64,000 bases of DNA from Cacajao melanocephalus (taxonomy: Eukaryota; Chordata; Mammalia; Primates; Pitheciidae), in contig CAUYLG010038413.1 in assembly GCA_963573385.1 (NCBI GenBank), forward strand, positions 1-64,000, in the 5' to 3' direction. This document shows, one piece after another, positions 21,580-35,632 of the stretch (positions are counted from its first letter, which is position 1; each line of letters begins with the position of its first letter). The position numbers and the translations under genes were made by a program. The notes beneath the pieces are model-generated. The model was given only the letters and a program-made list of their open reading frames with translations. It was not told the DNA's origin and did not search any database.

Positions 21580-22356
21580 TGATTATGTGAATTGGGTCAT
21601 TCTTGTCATACTCAAGTAAATTGGCGTCAAGAGGCCAGGGAAAGAAGCACTCAAGGGTACATAGCACTAGCTCCAAGAATTGAATTTTCCTCAAGCCTAG
21701 CTGGTGAAACGAATCGCTGTAACCTTAAGATTGGTTTTATGCAGTAACTGCTGAGATGACCTGCTGTGACTCTAAGTCTACTTTTACCTACAGCCGTCAC
21801 TCATCAATCAGAGCTTGCCAGCTACCAAAAGCTTCTCTAGTGTCAATGAGCTTTCTTTCAAAACAGTAAGTAACGCTTCTCTTTCTAATAAAACTCCCAA
21901 ACATCTGTTTGTTTTTTAGACACACTAAAGACCATCCTGGTCTGTGTGTACGCCCCAAATTATAATTCTGTGATTTTCAAATAAAACGTTTAGGCTAGGT
22001 GTGGTGGCTCACACTTGTAATCTAGCACTTTGGGAGGCCGAGGTTGGCGGATCACTTGAGGTCGGTAGTTTGAGACCAGCCTGGCCAACATGGTGAAACC
22101 CTGTTTTAGCAGACAAAAAATATAAAAAAATAGACGGGCATGGTGGCACATGCCTGTAATCCCAGCTACTCCGGAGGCTGAGGTGGAAGAATCACTTGAG
22201 CCCGGGAGGCGGACGTTGCTGTGAGCCACTGCACTCCAGCCTGGGTGACAGCAAAAGACTCCATAGTAAACAAACCAAACCGAACAAAACAAGCAACCCT
22301 GTCTTCCAACAAAGTTTAATATAGAGATTTGTCTACATTTTATCTTGACTTTGACA
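21580..22356 (+). mobile_element. 5' LTR of an old provirus, split by an Alu
   Basis: Matches the LTR at 29649-30392 in many blocks: 'aggccaggg', 'cactagctcc/cctgctctcc' region, 'aattgaattttcctcaagc', 'gatgacctgctgtgac', 'caaaagcttctctagtg', 'gagctttctttcaaaac', and a shared 'tctttctaataaaa' poly(A) signal. It starts TGATTA and ends TTTGACA, and three bases later a tRNA-Leu-like primer-binding site begins. An Alu (21993-22309) sits near its 3' end. Confidence 0.75.
21993..22309 (+). mobile_element. Alu SINE (AluS-like)
   Basis: Forward Alu with an irregular A-rich end ('caaaccaaaccgaacaaaac'). It lies between 'aaacgttta' and 'aaagtttaat', an imperfect target-site duplication, inside the 5' LTR. 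Confidence 0.95.
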
Positions 22357-22359
22357 TAC

Positions 22360-22385
22360 TGGATGTCAGGAGTGGGGTTCAAACT
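22360..22385 (+). other. primer-binding site, tRNA-Leu type
   Basis: 'tggatgtcaggagtgggg' followed by 'ttcaaac' begins three bases after the LTR's CA end. It equals the complement of the tRNA-Leu 3' end ('tgg' + 'tgtcagaagtgggattcg') with one extra base and a few changes. In a retrovirus this is where minus-strand DNA synthesis starts. Position and sequence together identify the element as a retroviral remnant. Confidence 0.75.
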
Positions 22386-23484
22386 CACCTTGGAGACATC
22401 GATGGTCCCTGGAGCTATGGCGTGAAGTATCCATACTTGGACACCTTGAGCCCCTTTTCTTCCATGGGTCACCTGTTTAACCTTTGATTAGTCTTTCTTA
22501 GATCAGATCTCCATTTTCTTTTGGCTGAATTTGGTTTTATTTGGGAATTGGTTAGGAGTGATCTTCCTCCTCCTGGTTGTGATTAAAGGGATTTTTTTCC
22601 TCCCATTGAAGATGGCTTATCATCCTTTTTGATAATTACTTACCTTATTTTCCAATTCATTTGCATACTTAGATTTAATTTGTCTTTTGTGTATTCACCA
22701 TTACGCTGAATCGCCTAGATAAATTTATTTATAAATGGGCTTTCAAAGTTCAAAGGCATGCCAAGAATGTTTCCTACTTCTGGGACTCTAAATGGTGGTA
22801 TCTTCAAACATTATGGGGATCATTCAAACAGTCTTTTTCTTAAAACGAAGGTAAAAGCCTGCAGCTATAGAATCATGCAGTCTAGATAGCCTGCATATCT
22901 CAACTGATATGTCAAGACTACAGAACACATCCAGGACTCAAACACATCCAGGACTGAAAAATACTCTCAATTCTAGCTGACATTGTTTCTTTCCAAAGCT
23001 TTTCCCTCTCCATTCTACATCTCTTCCTCTTTATCTTTCTCTAAGCTAAACTCTTTTTTTCCCCAAAACTCCTCAACTATTCTGACATACTGATTATTTA
23101 AATAAAGACATATTAAAACCAGAGACAAAAGAAAATCACTTTGACCTTTGTGCTGTTTCTTAAAAGCAAAAGATGAAATTCCCACGTAAAGGACGTCTTT
23201 CTGTAGTAAAAGGAAGAGCAACACTCTTATTATCAAGGACGAGGAATTGAGATGAAGAGAATACTCTGTGGATCTTGTTGTAATAACTCTCATCTTTTGG
23301 GCTTCCTGGCATAATTCAGTCACATTTTCACAGTTAACTATACTTTGTCCAAATGTAGTATACTGGTAAATGATTCAAATTGCTTTAACTAAAACTTGAC
23401 TCACAGTCTTTATAAGATTACTTATGAGGAAAACCAAAATCTTAGTTTAGCCTTAATTCATTTTGTCAGAAATATGCTCTAACC

Positions 23485-24588
23485 CCCTGTGGCCGAGCTG
23501 GTACCTACAGTGCAAAACAAAATCCCTTTTACATTTCCCTCCACTTTTCTTAAGCAGAAGGAGTCGTGCACTGTAGCCATCATAGCTGGCAATGTGCTGA
23601 GTCTCACCTGAAGCCGGCAAGTCTCAGGGTCTCGCCTAAGACCCTTGATGTAGTATCTGGGTATCATTGCTGGTTATTCAGGGTCCAAGAGCTCTTCAGT
23701 TAGCAGGTAATGAGCTCTGCTAGGACTGGGTCCCTCCCTTTAAGGCAACAGGTTCCCTTCTAGCCCAAGATGTGTCCAGAAATGTTGTATGGGAGCTAGG
23801 GTCTGGAAAGAGGCCTCACGACTCTGACCAGTGTCCTATCCTGCTGTGACTGAGCTGGCATCTAAGATGCAAGACAAAGCCCTCCATACTCTTCCCTGTC
23901 TTCTCCTCAAGTGGACAAAAGGGTCTTTTTTGGAGCTACAAGCTCTACAGCCTGGGGTTAGGAGAGGGGTGATACCAGCATTCCCTTAGCCACCTCAGCT
24001 GGTGTCTCGATAGGTCTCATGCCCCCTAGTCCATTGTCTCTGGATGCAGTTCAGTACTAGGACTCGCCTAGGAGATGCAGTCCTTGTGGCCTAGACTGCT
24101 TTTCAAGTTTATTTATAGCCCCAGAGCACTTTAGCCCTCATTGGTGATCCTCACACCAACTCAAGTTTGGACCACTGGGATCAGCGATTCCCTTTTGGCT
24201 AGGGCTGGTTCGGATGCTCCCTCTATGGGTGGAAGTCGGCTGAGTTTGGTCAGTTTTGTTTTTTTGCTCTAACAGGGAAGCACTAAGTTGAATGCTTTAC
24301 AATTGCTACCCTCTCCTTTTCCCCAGTGCATAGAAACAGTCTCTGTACCACACTACCACTGCCCAGGGGGTGAGGGAGGGGTGGCATCAGTGATTCAAGA
24401 CTGTGTTTCTTACCTCTTCAGTGCCTCTTTCAGCAATATCAAGTTAAAACCAGGTACTGTGAGTGCTCACCTGGTTTTTGGTTCTTAATAAGAAGGTGCT
24501 ACTTTTGTGTAAATAGTTGTTAAACTGGTGTCCTTCTGAGGGGGAGTTGATTGGTGGAGACTTCTAGTCCATCATCTTGATCCACCCC
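23485..24588 (-). mobile_element. L1 5' UTR fragment without L1 body
   Basis: Read on the minus strand from 24588, it begins 'ggggtggatcaagatgatgg', 'actagaagtctccaccaatc', the start of an old L1M 5' UTR, and continues with 'gaaccaaaaaccaggtgagc' and 'tacctggttttaacttgata'. About 1.1 kb is present, without recognisable ORF1 or ORF2. Normal L1 insertions lose the 5' end, not the 3' part, so this is an odd remnant. Confidence 0.65.
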
Positions 24589-25487
24589 TTTAAAATACCC
24601 ATATATTTAACTTTGAGGTTCTTACTTAGATCAGATATTCTTAGGCTATGAAAATGGTTAATAGAAAAATAACTTGAAACAATGAGTAGCTTTATCTAAT
24701 ATCTCAGTTTTAATAAGTAGTCTGACTGAGTAAATTATTAAAAATAAGTTAAGTCAATGTAAATGAGATGTTTATAAACAGATTTTTATGTAATTTGAAA
24801 TCTTAAAGTTATGTTAAATTAAATAATAGGTACTTATTAAGTGGGTCATTTCTAAAATAAAGTTAAAAATGGAAACAAATTGCTGAACATAAATTTATTC
24901 TTGGTTTCTTAAATTTCATAAAAAGACTAAATATATTTGGGTGTATTAATACATGTAAAAATTATAAGACATACATAAAATGTATTTTTATTAAAAAGAA
25001 AAATATTTTGTCTAATTTGGGCGTTATTTAAAGTTTGTTTCAAAATATGTATTAAACAAATAAAATCAAGATACAAGTAAACCGTAAGTAAGAGAAAGAT
25101 ATAAAGAAAGTTATAGATTTAAAGATGTATTTTTGGTTAAAAAGAAAAATAACTTTGTATAAAAACATTTTTTGATACACTTTTGCCTAAAATAAAATGA
25201 CTGGTTATTTAGAAAAAGTATAAGACAACGAAAGTCTAAGGATGTCATCAAAGGTCTGAGTAAGTAACGATAAAGTTTCTAAAGGATAAATTTAAAAAAT
25301 GAATTATGTGTGTGATCACAATGACTATAATTAAAAGGGAATTATTTATAAATCTTCCTAAAGATTGAGCTTTGATATTTAAAATAAACTCATATAAAAC
25401 TAAAAATGTGGTCTCCTATGTTTACACAACAAGATGTTCTTAAAAGACTCACCTGCTTTTAGCAAAATGCCAAGAGGTTTTTATTTT

Positions 25488-25779
25488 TTATTTTTTTGAG
25501 ATGGAGTTTCACTCTTGTTGCCCAGGCTGGAGTGCAATGATGCAATCTTGGTTCACTGCAACTTCTGACTCCCAGGTTCAAGTGATTCTCCTGCCTCAGC
25601 CTCCCAAGTAGCTGGGATTGGAGGTGTCCACCACCTTGCCTGGCTAATTTTTGTATTTTTAGTAGAGATGGGGTTTCACTATGTTGGTCAGACTGGTCTC
25701 CAACTCATGACGTCAGGTGATCCACCCACCTTGGCCTCCCGAAGTGCTGAGATTACAGGCAGGAGCCACTGCGCCTGGC
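25488..25779 (-). mobile_element. Alu SINE (AluS-like)
   Basis: Full-length reverse Alu, T-rich start to 'gcgcctggc'. 'gaggttttta' before and 'gaggttttga' after form the target-site duplication. Confidence 0.96.
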
Positions 25780-26156
25780 TTGAGGTTTTGATTTTTAATT
25801 ACTAGTAGCTTTTTTTCTGTTTTACCGTCTTCTTTTAATTTTCCTAGTTTCACATTAAAAATTGTATCTTTTTTATTCAGAATGCAAATTTCATTTTTTG
25901 GAGAGTTTTCCTCTTGAAGCTTCTTAGATTCTTATTTCAAAATTTCAACTTCTGCTGTATCTCACTGCATGTAATTTTCAGGTCATACATTACTGCCTTC
26001 TGTGCATTCTCCTCTTGAGAAGGCCTAGGATGATAACTTTCTCCTTCAAGTTTTTCATCAGCGCCTATAATTTTTTCTCTGGTTCTAACACTGGTGTTAT
26101 GGCCTGATGCTGAAATGTTTATCTTAAAGGCCTAGAAAAGCAGTATTTTTCTTTTT

Positions 26157-26372
26157 TAAAATTAAATTAAATTAAAAAAAATTGAAGTTCTGGGATACAT
26201 GTGCAGAACGTTCAGGTTTGTTACACAGGTATACATGTGCCATGGTGGTTTACTGCATCTATCAACCCGTCATCTACATTACGTATTTCTTCTAATGCTG
26301 TCCCTCCCCTATCCCCCACCCTGAGACAGGCTCCAGTGTGTGATGTTCCCCTCCCTGCGTCCATGACAACTA
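26157..26372 (-). mobile_element. L1P-type LINE 3' UTR fragment
   Basis: Reverse primate L1 3' end: A/T-rich start, 'gttctgggatacatgtgc', 'caggtttgttacacaggt', 'atacatgtgccatggtgg', 'tgtgtgatgttcccctccc', 'tgcgtccatga'. Severely 5'-truncated, about 215 bp. Confidence 0.9.
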
Positions 26373-28480
26373 TGTCAATTAAGGAATGATTTGACTCTTT
26401 GTTTTAGTCATTCCAGCTGTTTTGTTTCAGAAAATCATTTCATCTATGGCAACAATGCTTAAGGTATTTCAGTTGCCAATACATAACACCATCTATAGCT
26501 GCCACCATCATAGTGATTCTGTGTGTGTGTGCTAACATCCAATTGTTCACTACTCTTGTAGTATTATTGAGCCCAACTTCTTACTTATTAAAATCTTTTA
26601 TTATAAATTAAAAAAAGAAAAACAATGTTTTTCTTCAGTATAACTTAATTTTGTACTCTTGGCTTTTCTTGATGTGTCTGAATTGTTTCATAACACTGTG
26701 AAACTTTCCATGCCATTTCTAAGAGCCACATATTCCCCAGCTTAGGTACTAGTTTTTGTGTTTACATTCCTCTATAATATAGCGTACACTCTTAACCTCA
26801 CACACATATTCTTCCTGTAGCTCATGAAATTCAAGTACCTTTTCACCAGGTTAAACTTCCAGGTTGTCTAAATGGGCTTCCAATAAGGAGAAACAATCAC
26901 ACTGCAAAAGATTCTTCTTTACCTTTTCAGTAACTGGCCTGAAAAACAAAACATTTATATTTTATTAAGATAACTTTCAGTGCTATCTTTCTTAGATTTT
27001 TGATTACTTAGAAAAACTGAGCTCTAAAAGAATTAAGGTTTTAAAAATTTTTGTAACTTTCTGTATTGATTTTTAAGCCTTTTGGGTATCATAGATTAAA
27101 TGAATGACTGTTATTTCAGTGACCTGCCATCCTGTTTTGATGAAATGTTTTGAGGCTTTGGACATCTTTGACAAACTTTCCCAGAATCAAATTCTAAATT
27201 AAAATTTTTCGACCCAGAATTAACTTTGGAATTTTCCAGTTGTACCCCTGGAGAGCTTCAAAGAATACAGCTCTCATCTCATAGATATATTAAATAACTA
27301 GGCTTATTTAATAAATTGTATGGAAAACATTGTCAAATAATGAGTGATGCTAGATTTTCTTTCAGTTACATTTATGGGTATGTCATTAATATAAATGTTC
27401 CAAAAATATATATACAATTCTTAGAAATCTAATATGCCATCAGTCATAAATCTAAATATTGTGTTGTATGCCACAAAATAACTAAATTTTCTTGCCAATT
27501 TCTGATGACAATGAACTTCTATCAGGTTTTTAACCATGACAATTCTAAGTTTTTGTCATCCACAATTTGTCATTTTAAATTCTTCCCTAAAGGCATTTAC
27601 GATAAGATGTATGGAAGACTCTAACAAATACTCTTAAAATACAAGTTTGTAATACCTTTAAGATCAATGGACTAAATGAAAATTTTTTCAAAGCTCTAAT
27701 AAAAAACTTATGTGTTTATAAAACTACTAATCAAGATCAAGCAGAACAAAAATTAGTTACATGGGATTGACTAATAAATATAATGTTTTTAGGACTTTTA
27801 TTTAAAACATTCTGACCTTTATTTAATTGTTCTGTTTTGTAGATTTAAAACATTTTTCTCTCTTAAGCTAACTATAGTTTACAGTAATTTATTAAAGCAT
27901 ACTTTTGTAAACAGAATTGGAAACATTTGCTTTTTATTTCTACTGGATTCCTTCAGAATTTAAAAACTAATCATGAGTATTCTTATGACAATATGGTTAT
28001 TTACACAAGTGCAATAAAAATCTGCTCTCTCTTTATAGCAGGATACAATTGAAAACATTGGTTATATTGCCAAGGCTTTGACTGAAATGTCATATTTTAA
28101 AATATGCATGTAATGTCTGACTTCAGGAGTTCTCAGTCTTACGGTGAGTCAGTAAGGATGGTCACTTCCTGGAATGCCCAGGAACCTTAAGACTATAGGT
28201 AAAATGTAGAATCTGCCTTGGTTTGGCTTGCTAGACTCAAGTGGTTTTTTAAATCTGAGATTCCTTTGTAATAAACATGTAGAGAAAAATATATTTCTAA
28301 AGAAAAGCTATATCAGTTATTAGCGTGTAGCTCGCTCTGTGCACTGTTTTCAAATCTTCATTATCTAACTATGGACTTGACTAAATTCTGAATTTTTCTA
28401 GATTCCTCCAACCCAACTTACTTCCATAAAATGATTAAAAACAGGAACTGCTTTATTCCTGAAGCCTTGTAAGTTAAAAC

Positions 28481-28780
28481 TTTTTTTTTTTTTTTTGAGA
28501 CCGAGTCTATCTCTGTCACCCAGGCTGGAGTGTAGTGGTGAGATCTTGGCTCACTGCAAACCAGGCTTCTGAGTTCAAGCAATTCTCCTGCCTCAGCCTT
28601 CTAAGTAGCTGGAATTACAGGCACCAGCCACCACACCCATTTAATTTTTGTATTTTTTTTAGTAGAGATGGGATTTCACCATGTTGGCCAGGCTGGTCTT
28701 GAGCCCCTGACCTCAGGTGATCTGCTTGCCTCTGCCTCCCAACGTGCTAGGATTACAGTCTTGAGCCACCGTGCCCGGCC
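28481..28780 (-). mobile_element. Alu SINE
   Basis: Full-length reverse Alu from a 16-base T run to 'gtgcccggcc', inserted in the proviral interior. Confidence 0.97.
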
Positions 28781-29626
28781 CAAACTAAATTTTAAGGAAC
28801 AAGTCTTGTGCTCGATGTATGGACCAAATAAAGAATTCACTAAATGACACAGTGCCATAACCAGAGACATTCAAACTAAACCAGCATAAGAAGTTGACAT
28901 TTTCACACTGTAGATAGCCTTTCCCAAGGTGTTGGGACAAGACTTCATGTTATAATGAGACTCTTAACCCCTCTTAATGCCTACCTTTTTTCACTCGACA
29001 GAACCTGAAACCCCAAGACCCTGCTGCAAATCCTTTAATCTACCTAGTGGGTAATTTTGACAGTATCCCTAATACTTCTTATTAAAATTGTGCTAGCAGT
29101 TAGTTGCTCTTATGGAGTTGGCAGTCTCTGCTTTAATTCAACCCAGTGATAAAATGATACTCAGCTACAGCAGGTCTCATTCAGTTCCCTCATAGTCTTT
29201 GATTTGTTTAGTTTCCCTTAGCCTTGGGCTCTTGATTCAAAACCCTTGTACAGAGTAAATTTATTATACTTTTGCTAATTATTTTTTTTCATATCCCAAT
29301 CCTTAAACTTTGTTCTTGTTGCCTGTTTAATCTCTGTAAAGCCAGTTGTCCCAACAGGATAATGTTAACCCAAGGCTTTGAGATGATTGCTGATACCCAT
29401 GGGACTAATATAAGGAAACTCAGTGCTTGACCCCAGACAAGTCTTCCCTGAGAAAATTTTTCCTTCTGGCTTTTTGTTCCTCAAATGTAGCCTGGGTCCC
29501 TGACATAGATTCCTATACCTTCTCCCTGTGTGGGACAGAAGCTGGGTTGGGACCATCCCAGTACAGAGGAACAATGAAGCTTGACTTCAAGATGCTTCAC
29601 TGATGCTTCCAAATAAATATCTTGAT

Positions 29627-29647
29627 AAAAAGAAGGAAATAGGAAAG
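29627..29647 (+). other. polypurine tract of the provirus
   Basis: 'aaaaagaaggaaataggaaag', a 21-base pure purine run two bases before the TGATTA start of the 3' LTR, exactly where retroviruses prime plus-strand synthesis. Its place beside the second LTR but not the first fits a provirus and not two unrelated solo LTRs. Confidence 0.7.
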
Positions 29648-29648
29648 C

Positions 29649-30392
<744 letters not shown>

Positions 30393-30535
30393 CTCCAGTG
30401 CAACTCTAAAAAAATGTGCTCATTTACTGTTTTGTCCAATTCAACCAGCATGTTCCCGTTACTACTAAAATCAGACACTGTGCTTGGCACTATCAGGGAA
30501 CAAAGATGATTAAGATATGTGTTCAGGCCAGGCGC
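30393..30535 (-). mobile_element. possible L2 fragment
   Basis: 'cagacactgtgcttggcact' then 'atcagggaacaaagatgatt' resembles a reverse L2 3' end. Weak. Confidence 0.35.
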
Positions 30536-30832
<297 letters not shown>

Positions 30833-31439
30833 CGTGTTCAAAAGGAAACTGACACTATCAGCTCTCTCAACAAGGAAGCTTTTAAGAACTTACCTGGGGA
30901 ACTGATGCCACAGGCAATTTAGCAAGACTAAGCATAAGCAAATCCAGCCCACAGTTCGGAATGAAGAGTTGCTCCTGGTCTCCCAGGCTGGAGCGGTAGC
31001 CAGAAGGGGCTCAACTATCACAGAAGGGTAGCTGAGAGATGGGAGGGGGAATAGCTACTCTACCCACTTCTACTACTACTGGGCATATTCCACCAAAGAG
31101 AAGCTTTCTGAAAAACATTGGGTAACATGTTGACAGGGTAATTTTTGAAGCTAACATGAAAAATCCATTAATGCAAACAAGTCCCAGGTACACCCAGAGA
31201 AGGCAGATGAGGAGTGAGCAGCACCTTTTTAGAGTTTTCAGGAACTCCACTAGGCACACACCCTGCCCTACTTCACCCCCAAGTTGTCCTTTTTATTTTA
31301 GAACCTGCTTATACCTCTGTTGTTTGGGGATTGTGAATCCTTGTGGCGGTGTTGCAGGCATAGCTTTCCTTTGATTTATTTGTTTTCCTGCAAAATGATA
31401 GGTTTTGGTAGATGAGCTTTGGGTGCAGCTGAGATGGGT
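30833..31439. other. unique DNA
   Basis: No clear repeat and no gene. Short frames only. Confidence 0.45.
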
Positions 31440-32105
31440 GAGAGTGAAGTGTCAGGAATCATTGGTCAGGGAGGGAAAAGGGAACTTTATCACTTTGGGA
31501 CAAAGGCCCTGTGCTGAGATGAAGCATAACATGGCCAAGAAATTGAGGGAAGATCAGTGAGGTCAGAGCCCAGGGTGGAGACAGGGATTATGCTGAGAGA
31601 TGACTCAGAGAAATGGGCAGAGGCTGAACCATATGAGATTTGAAAGGCCAAGGAGGTCTGTTTTTAACTCAAGGGAAACTAGATGCTATTGAAGTATCTG
31701 TACATGGAGGAATGACATGATAATAACTGCTTTTCCAAAATCACAGTGGCTGATGAGTGCGGAATGCCCTGGAGTGAGGGTGACCAGAGAGACTGCAGGG
31801 ACACCGGTTATAACACAGTCATGCATGCAAGAGATGATGAGCTGGGTGTGGGAAAGTGGACAAAGAAAAGCAGCAAAGCGGCAGATTTAAAAGATATTTA
31901 AGAGAGTATCATCAGGATTTGGCGAGAGGCTGGATATTGGAGGTGAGGAAGAGGGAGGTATTAGGGTAATTCTTGAGTTTCCAACTTGGATAACTGGGTG
32001 AGTGGATGGAGGTGCCAACCCCAGACACAGTGACAACAGAGGGCTGGGTGTAGAAGGGAAGATCAAGTTCCATATTTGACAAGTTAAGTTTGAGGTGTCT
32101 TTGAG
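31440..32105 (-). mobile_element. L2 LINE internal fragment
   Basis: Reverse L2: 'gaatgacatgataataactg', 'agagactgcagggacacc', 'tattagggtaattcttgagt', 'ttggataactgggtgagtgg', 'atggaggtgccaacc', 'gacaagttaagtttgaggtg'. All in consensus order. Confidence 0.85.
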
Positions 32106-32144
32106 ATGTGAAAGTGTGTGTGATGAGGAAACAGATCTATCATC

Positions 32145-34790
32145 TCTGTAGCTTTTTCTTTTCCAGAATGTCATGTAAATGGAATCATAGAGGTGTAGCC
32201 TTTTCAGATAGGCCCCTTTCCCTGGGAAATATGTGTTTAAAATTCATCCATGTTTTTGCAACATTTTATTTATTTTTATTGCTAATTAATTTTATTTATC
32301 ATTTATTTTTATTGCTACATAATATCCCATATTATAGATGTATCATATTTTATTTACCTATTGACGGACATCTTGGTTGCTTGCAGTTTGGGGCAATTCT
32401 GAATAAAATTGCTACAAGCATTTGTAGGGATGTTTTGTGGACACATAAATTTTCAAAGCAGTTGAGTAAATACCTAGGAGAATGCCTACTGAGCCTCCTG
32501 GTAAGACTATGTTTAGCTTCGTGAAAAAACTGCCAACCTGTCTTCTGAAGTGGTTGTACCATTCTGCATTCCCACTAGTAATGAATGGGAGTTCCTGTTG
32601 CTCCACATACCTGCCAGCAACAGGTATCATTTGTTCTCTTTGACCTTTAGCTGTTCTAATAGGTATGTAGTGTAACTCATTGTTGTTTAAATTTGCAATT
32701 CCTTAAATTATGTTGAGGGCTGAGCATTTTTTCAGGTGCTTAATTGCTACCTGTATGTCTTTTTTTTTGTGTGTGAAGAGTCTGTTCAGATCTTTGGCTC
32801 ATTTTTAAATTAAGTTGTTTTCTGCTTATTGAATTTTGAGAGATCTCTGTATATTTTGGATACAAATCTTTTACCAGATATGCGTTTTGGAAATATGTTC
32901 TGTCAGTCTCTGCCTTATATTTTCATTTTTAAACTGTGTCTTCCTTACAGTAGAAGTTTTTAATTTTAATAAACTCCAACTTGTCAGTTTCCCCCATGTA
33001 TCATGCTTTTGGTGTTGTAGCTATAAACTTATTGCAAAATCCAAGGTCACCTAGATTTTTTCCTACATTTTATTCTAGGAATTTTAGAGTTTTACATTTT
33101 ATATTTAGATTCATCACCAATTTTGAATGAATTTATGTGAAAGATGTAAGCTGGGTTTTTTTTTTTTTTTTTTTTGCATATGGAAGTCCAATTGTTCAAG
33201 CACCAATTTTTAATTGCCTTTTTTCTTTGTTAAAAAATCAGCTGATTATATTTGTGTGGGTCTATTTCTGGGCTCTCTGTTCTGGTCTCTTGATCTGTGT
33301 GTCGAATTTTCACTGTTTTGTTTACCATAGCTTTACAGTTAGTCTTGGTATTGGATTGTGTGAGTCCTCCAACTTTGTTCTTTTTCAGTATTGTATTGGC
33401 TATTCTAGATCCTTTGCCTTTCCATATAAATTTTAAAATCAGTTTGTCAATACCTATAAAATATTGTAGCATTTTGATTGTTATTACATAGAGTCTATAG
33501 ATCAAGTTGGAAAAAATTGATTGTTGAGTCTTTCAATCCAGGAACATGGAATATCTCTTCTATTTAGTTCATTAAATTTTTCTTTTAATAATGTTTTAGA
33601 ATTTTAAATATACAGATCCTGTACATATTTTGTTAGATTTATAGCTAAATAGTTCACTTTTTGTTGCTATTCTAAATGGTATTTTGAAAAAACACTTACA
33701 ATTCTAATGCTGATGGTATACAGGAAAGCAACTGATTTTTGTCTATTGACCTTGTATCCTGTGACCTTGATATACTTACTTATTAATTCTAGGAGGTTTT
33801 TGTTGCAGAATTTTAGGGTTTTTCCATAAATAATTATGCCATCAGTGAATAAAGACAGATATACCTTTTATTTCTTTTTCTTGTCTTATTGTGTAGTTAG
33901 GACTTCCAATACAATGTTGAATGGAGTGGTGAGAGAGGACATCCTTACTTTATTCTTGATCGTAGTCTCACCATTAAATATGATGTTAGCTGTGGATTTA
34001 GATATTCCATGTTGAGCTGAGGAAGTTTTCCTCTACTCCTAGTTTGAATTGGGTTTTTTGTTTCTGATGATGATGAATGAGTATTGGATTTTGTCAAATG
34101 CTTTTTATGCATCAATCGATACAATCATACGACTTTTCTACTTTAGCCTCTTGATATGATAGATTACATTGACTGATTCGCAAATGTTGAACTATCTTTG
34201 CATACTTGGAATAAAGTCCACTTGGTTGTCATGTGCAATTATTCTAATATATAGTTAATTTGATTTGCTTAATAATTAATTTGATTTTGTGGATTTTTTG
34301 TCTATGATATTTATAGGAGGCATTGCTCTGATTTTTGTTACAATGTCTTTATCCAGTTTAGGTATTAGGATAATGTTGGCCTCATAGAATGAGTTAAGAA
34401 GTGTTCTCTCTGCCTCTATTTTCTGAAAGAGATTTCTGGAGAATTGGTAATATTTCTATCTTAAATATTCAGTAGAATTTATCAGTAAATATATCTGGGC
34501 CTGGTGTTTTCTTTTTTGGAAGGTCTTCAATTACTGATTCAATTTCTTTAATAGATATAGGGCTATTCAGGTTGTCTATCCTTTTATGAGTCTTGGTAGT
34601 TTGTGTCTTTCAAGGAATTGGTTCATTTCATCTAAGTTACTCAATTTGTGTACACAGAGTTGTTCCCTTCTCAGTCCCTTATTATCCTATTGATACCCAT
34701 GGGATCAATAGTGGTGACCATTCTTTAATTTCTAACACTGGTAATTTATATATTCCCTCCTTTTTTTTTATTTGCTCAGAGGAGAAAAAA
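32145..34790 (-). mobile_element. L1M-type LINE, 3' UTR and ORF2 remnant
   Basis: About 2.6 kb of reverse L1. On the minus strand 33505-33230 encodes recognisable ORF2 residues (for example 'LILKFIWKGKGSRIANTIL' and 'DPHKYNQLIF'), the region just after the reverse transcriptase. Stops and gaps break ORF2 elsewhere, so it cannot move. A T run at 33156-33175 lies inside it. Confidence 0.9.
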
Positions 34791-34984
34791 AACTCCTTAA
34801 ATAATGAAACTACAAACTACAAGATCAGATTTTAACAGGGTTTTGTAGTATTTGGCTCTTGATACATGACACGTTTCAGGGACATAATAATTGCATAATT
34901 TGATGGGTTTTTACATCTCAAAATGAGAAAAGTTTGGGTGCTACAATTACTTAATCTTAAGTAGTTTAGAATTTTAGCTTTCAG

Positions 34985-35440
34985 CAAGTCATTTAACAAA
35001 TAAGTGACCATCTGCTTTGTGGGGCAGTCACTGTGCTGGGCCCTGGAATACACTGGTGAGCAAAGTAGACATGGTTCCTATTTTCATAGAAACCAGTAGG
35101 ACTGGGCTAACATGAATCAAATGATGTCTCAAATAAAGGAAAAGTTGCTGCTGAGATACGTTATATAAAGGAGAAAGGTGTGAGGTCTATGATATCAATG
35201 AGTAGAGGAATTTGACCTAGTCCAGGAAATCAAGGAAGACTTACCCAGGAAGAGACAGTTGAGCTGAGGTCTGAGATTGAGTAGAAGTTAGCTGGGCAGA
35301 CAGTGAAATGGGACTATGCCAATATGCATGTGGTTCTGAAAGAAGGTCAGTGTGTTTGGGGGTGGAAATGAGGGTGGGAATCTGGCAGAAGGTAAGGTGG
35401 GGAGGAGCAGGACCTGGCCATGCTGGAGTTCTGCCATTAT
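34985..35440 (-). mobile_element. L2 LINE fragment
   Basis: Reverse L2: 'gtcactgtgctgggccctgg', 'aatacactggtgagcaaag', 'agttgagctgaggtctgag', 'gtgaaatgggactatgcc'. The 34791-34984 gap holds AT-rich sequence without clear identity. Confidence 0.75.
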
Positions 35441-35632
35441 CCTAAGAGCAGAGGAGTTTTGCCTTCATGCTAAGACTGATGCAAATCACTGAGGCTGCTT
35501 TCCATCTCCTGTCTCTTCTCAGAAGGACCCAAGAGCTGGGAGGGAAAGAGAAGACAGAACTTGTGTTTGTTCCTTACCGTTTTTCTCATTTGGCCATCTC
35601 TGTGGGGCACACTCATGTTGTATTTTTAAAAT

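Larger units (their letters stand above)
22357..29648 (+). mobile_element. decayed internal region of the provirus
   Basis: About 7.3 kb of AT-rich sequence between the primer-binding site and the polypurine tract, the length expected for gag-pol-env plus later insertions. No open gag, pol or env frame survives: all frames are under about 110 codons and carry no motif I can name. Later insertions: an L1 5'-UTR piece (23485-24588), Alus (25488-25779, 28481-28780) and an L1P 3' end (26157-26372). It cannot make viral proteins as it stands. Confidence 0.65.

Noticed and set aside
22360..22390. tRNA gene (tRNA-Leu-like string)
   Set aside because: Only the 3' complement is present, in the right place for a retroviral primer-binding site; no cloverleaf can be formed around it.
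33230..33505. 91-codon minus-strand gene
   Set aside because: Clear L1 ORF2 fragment inside a decayed L1.
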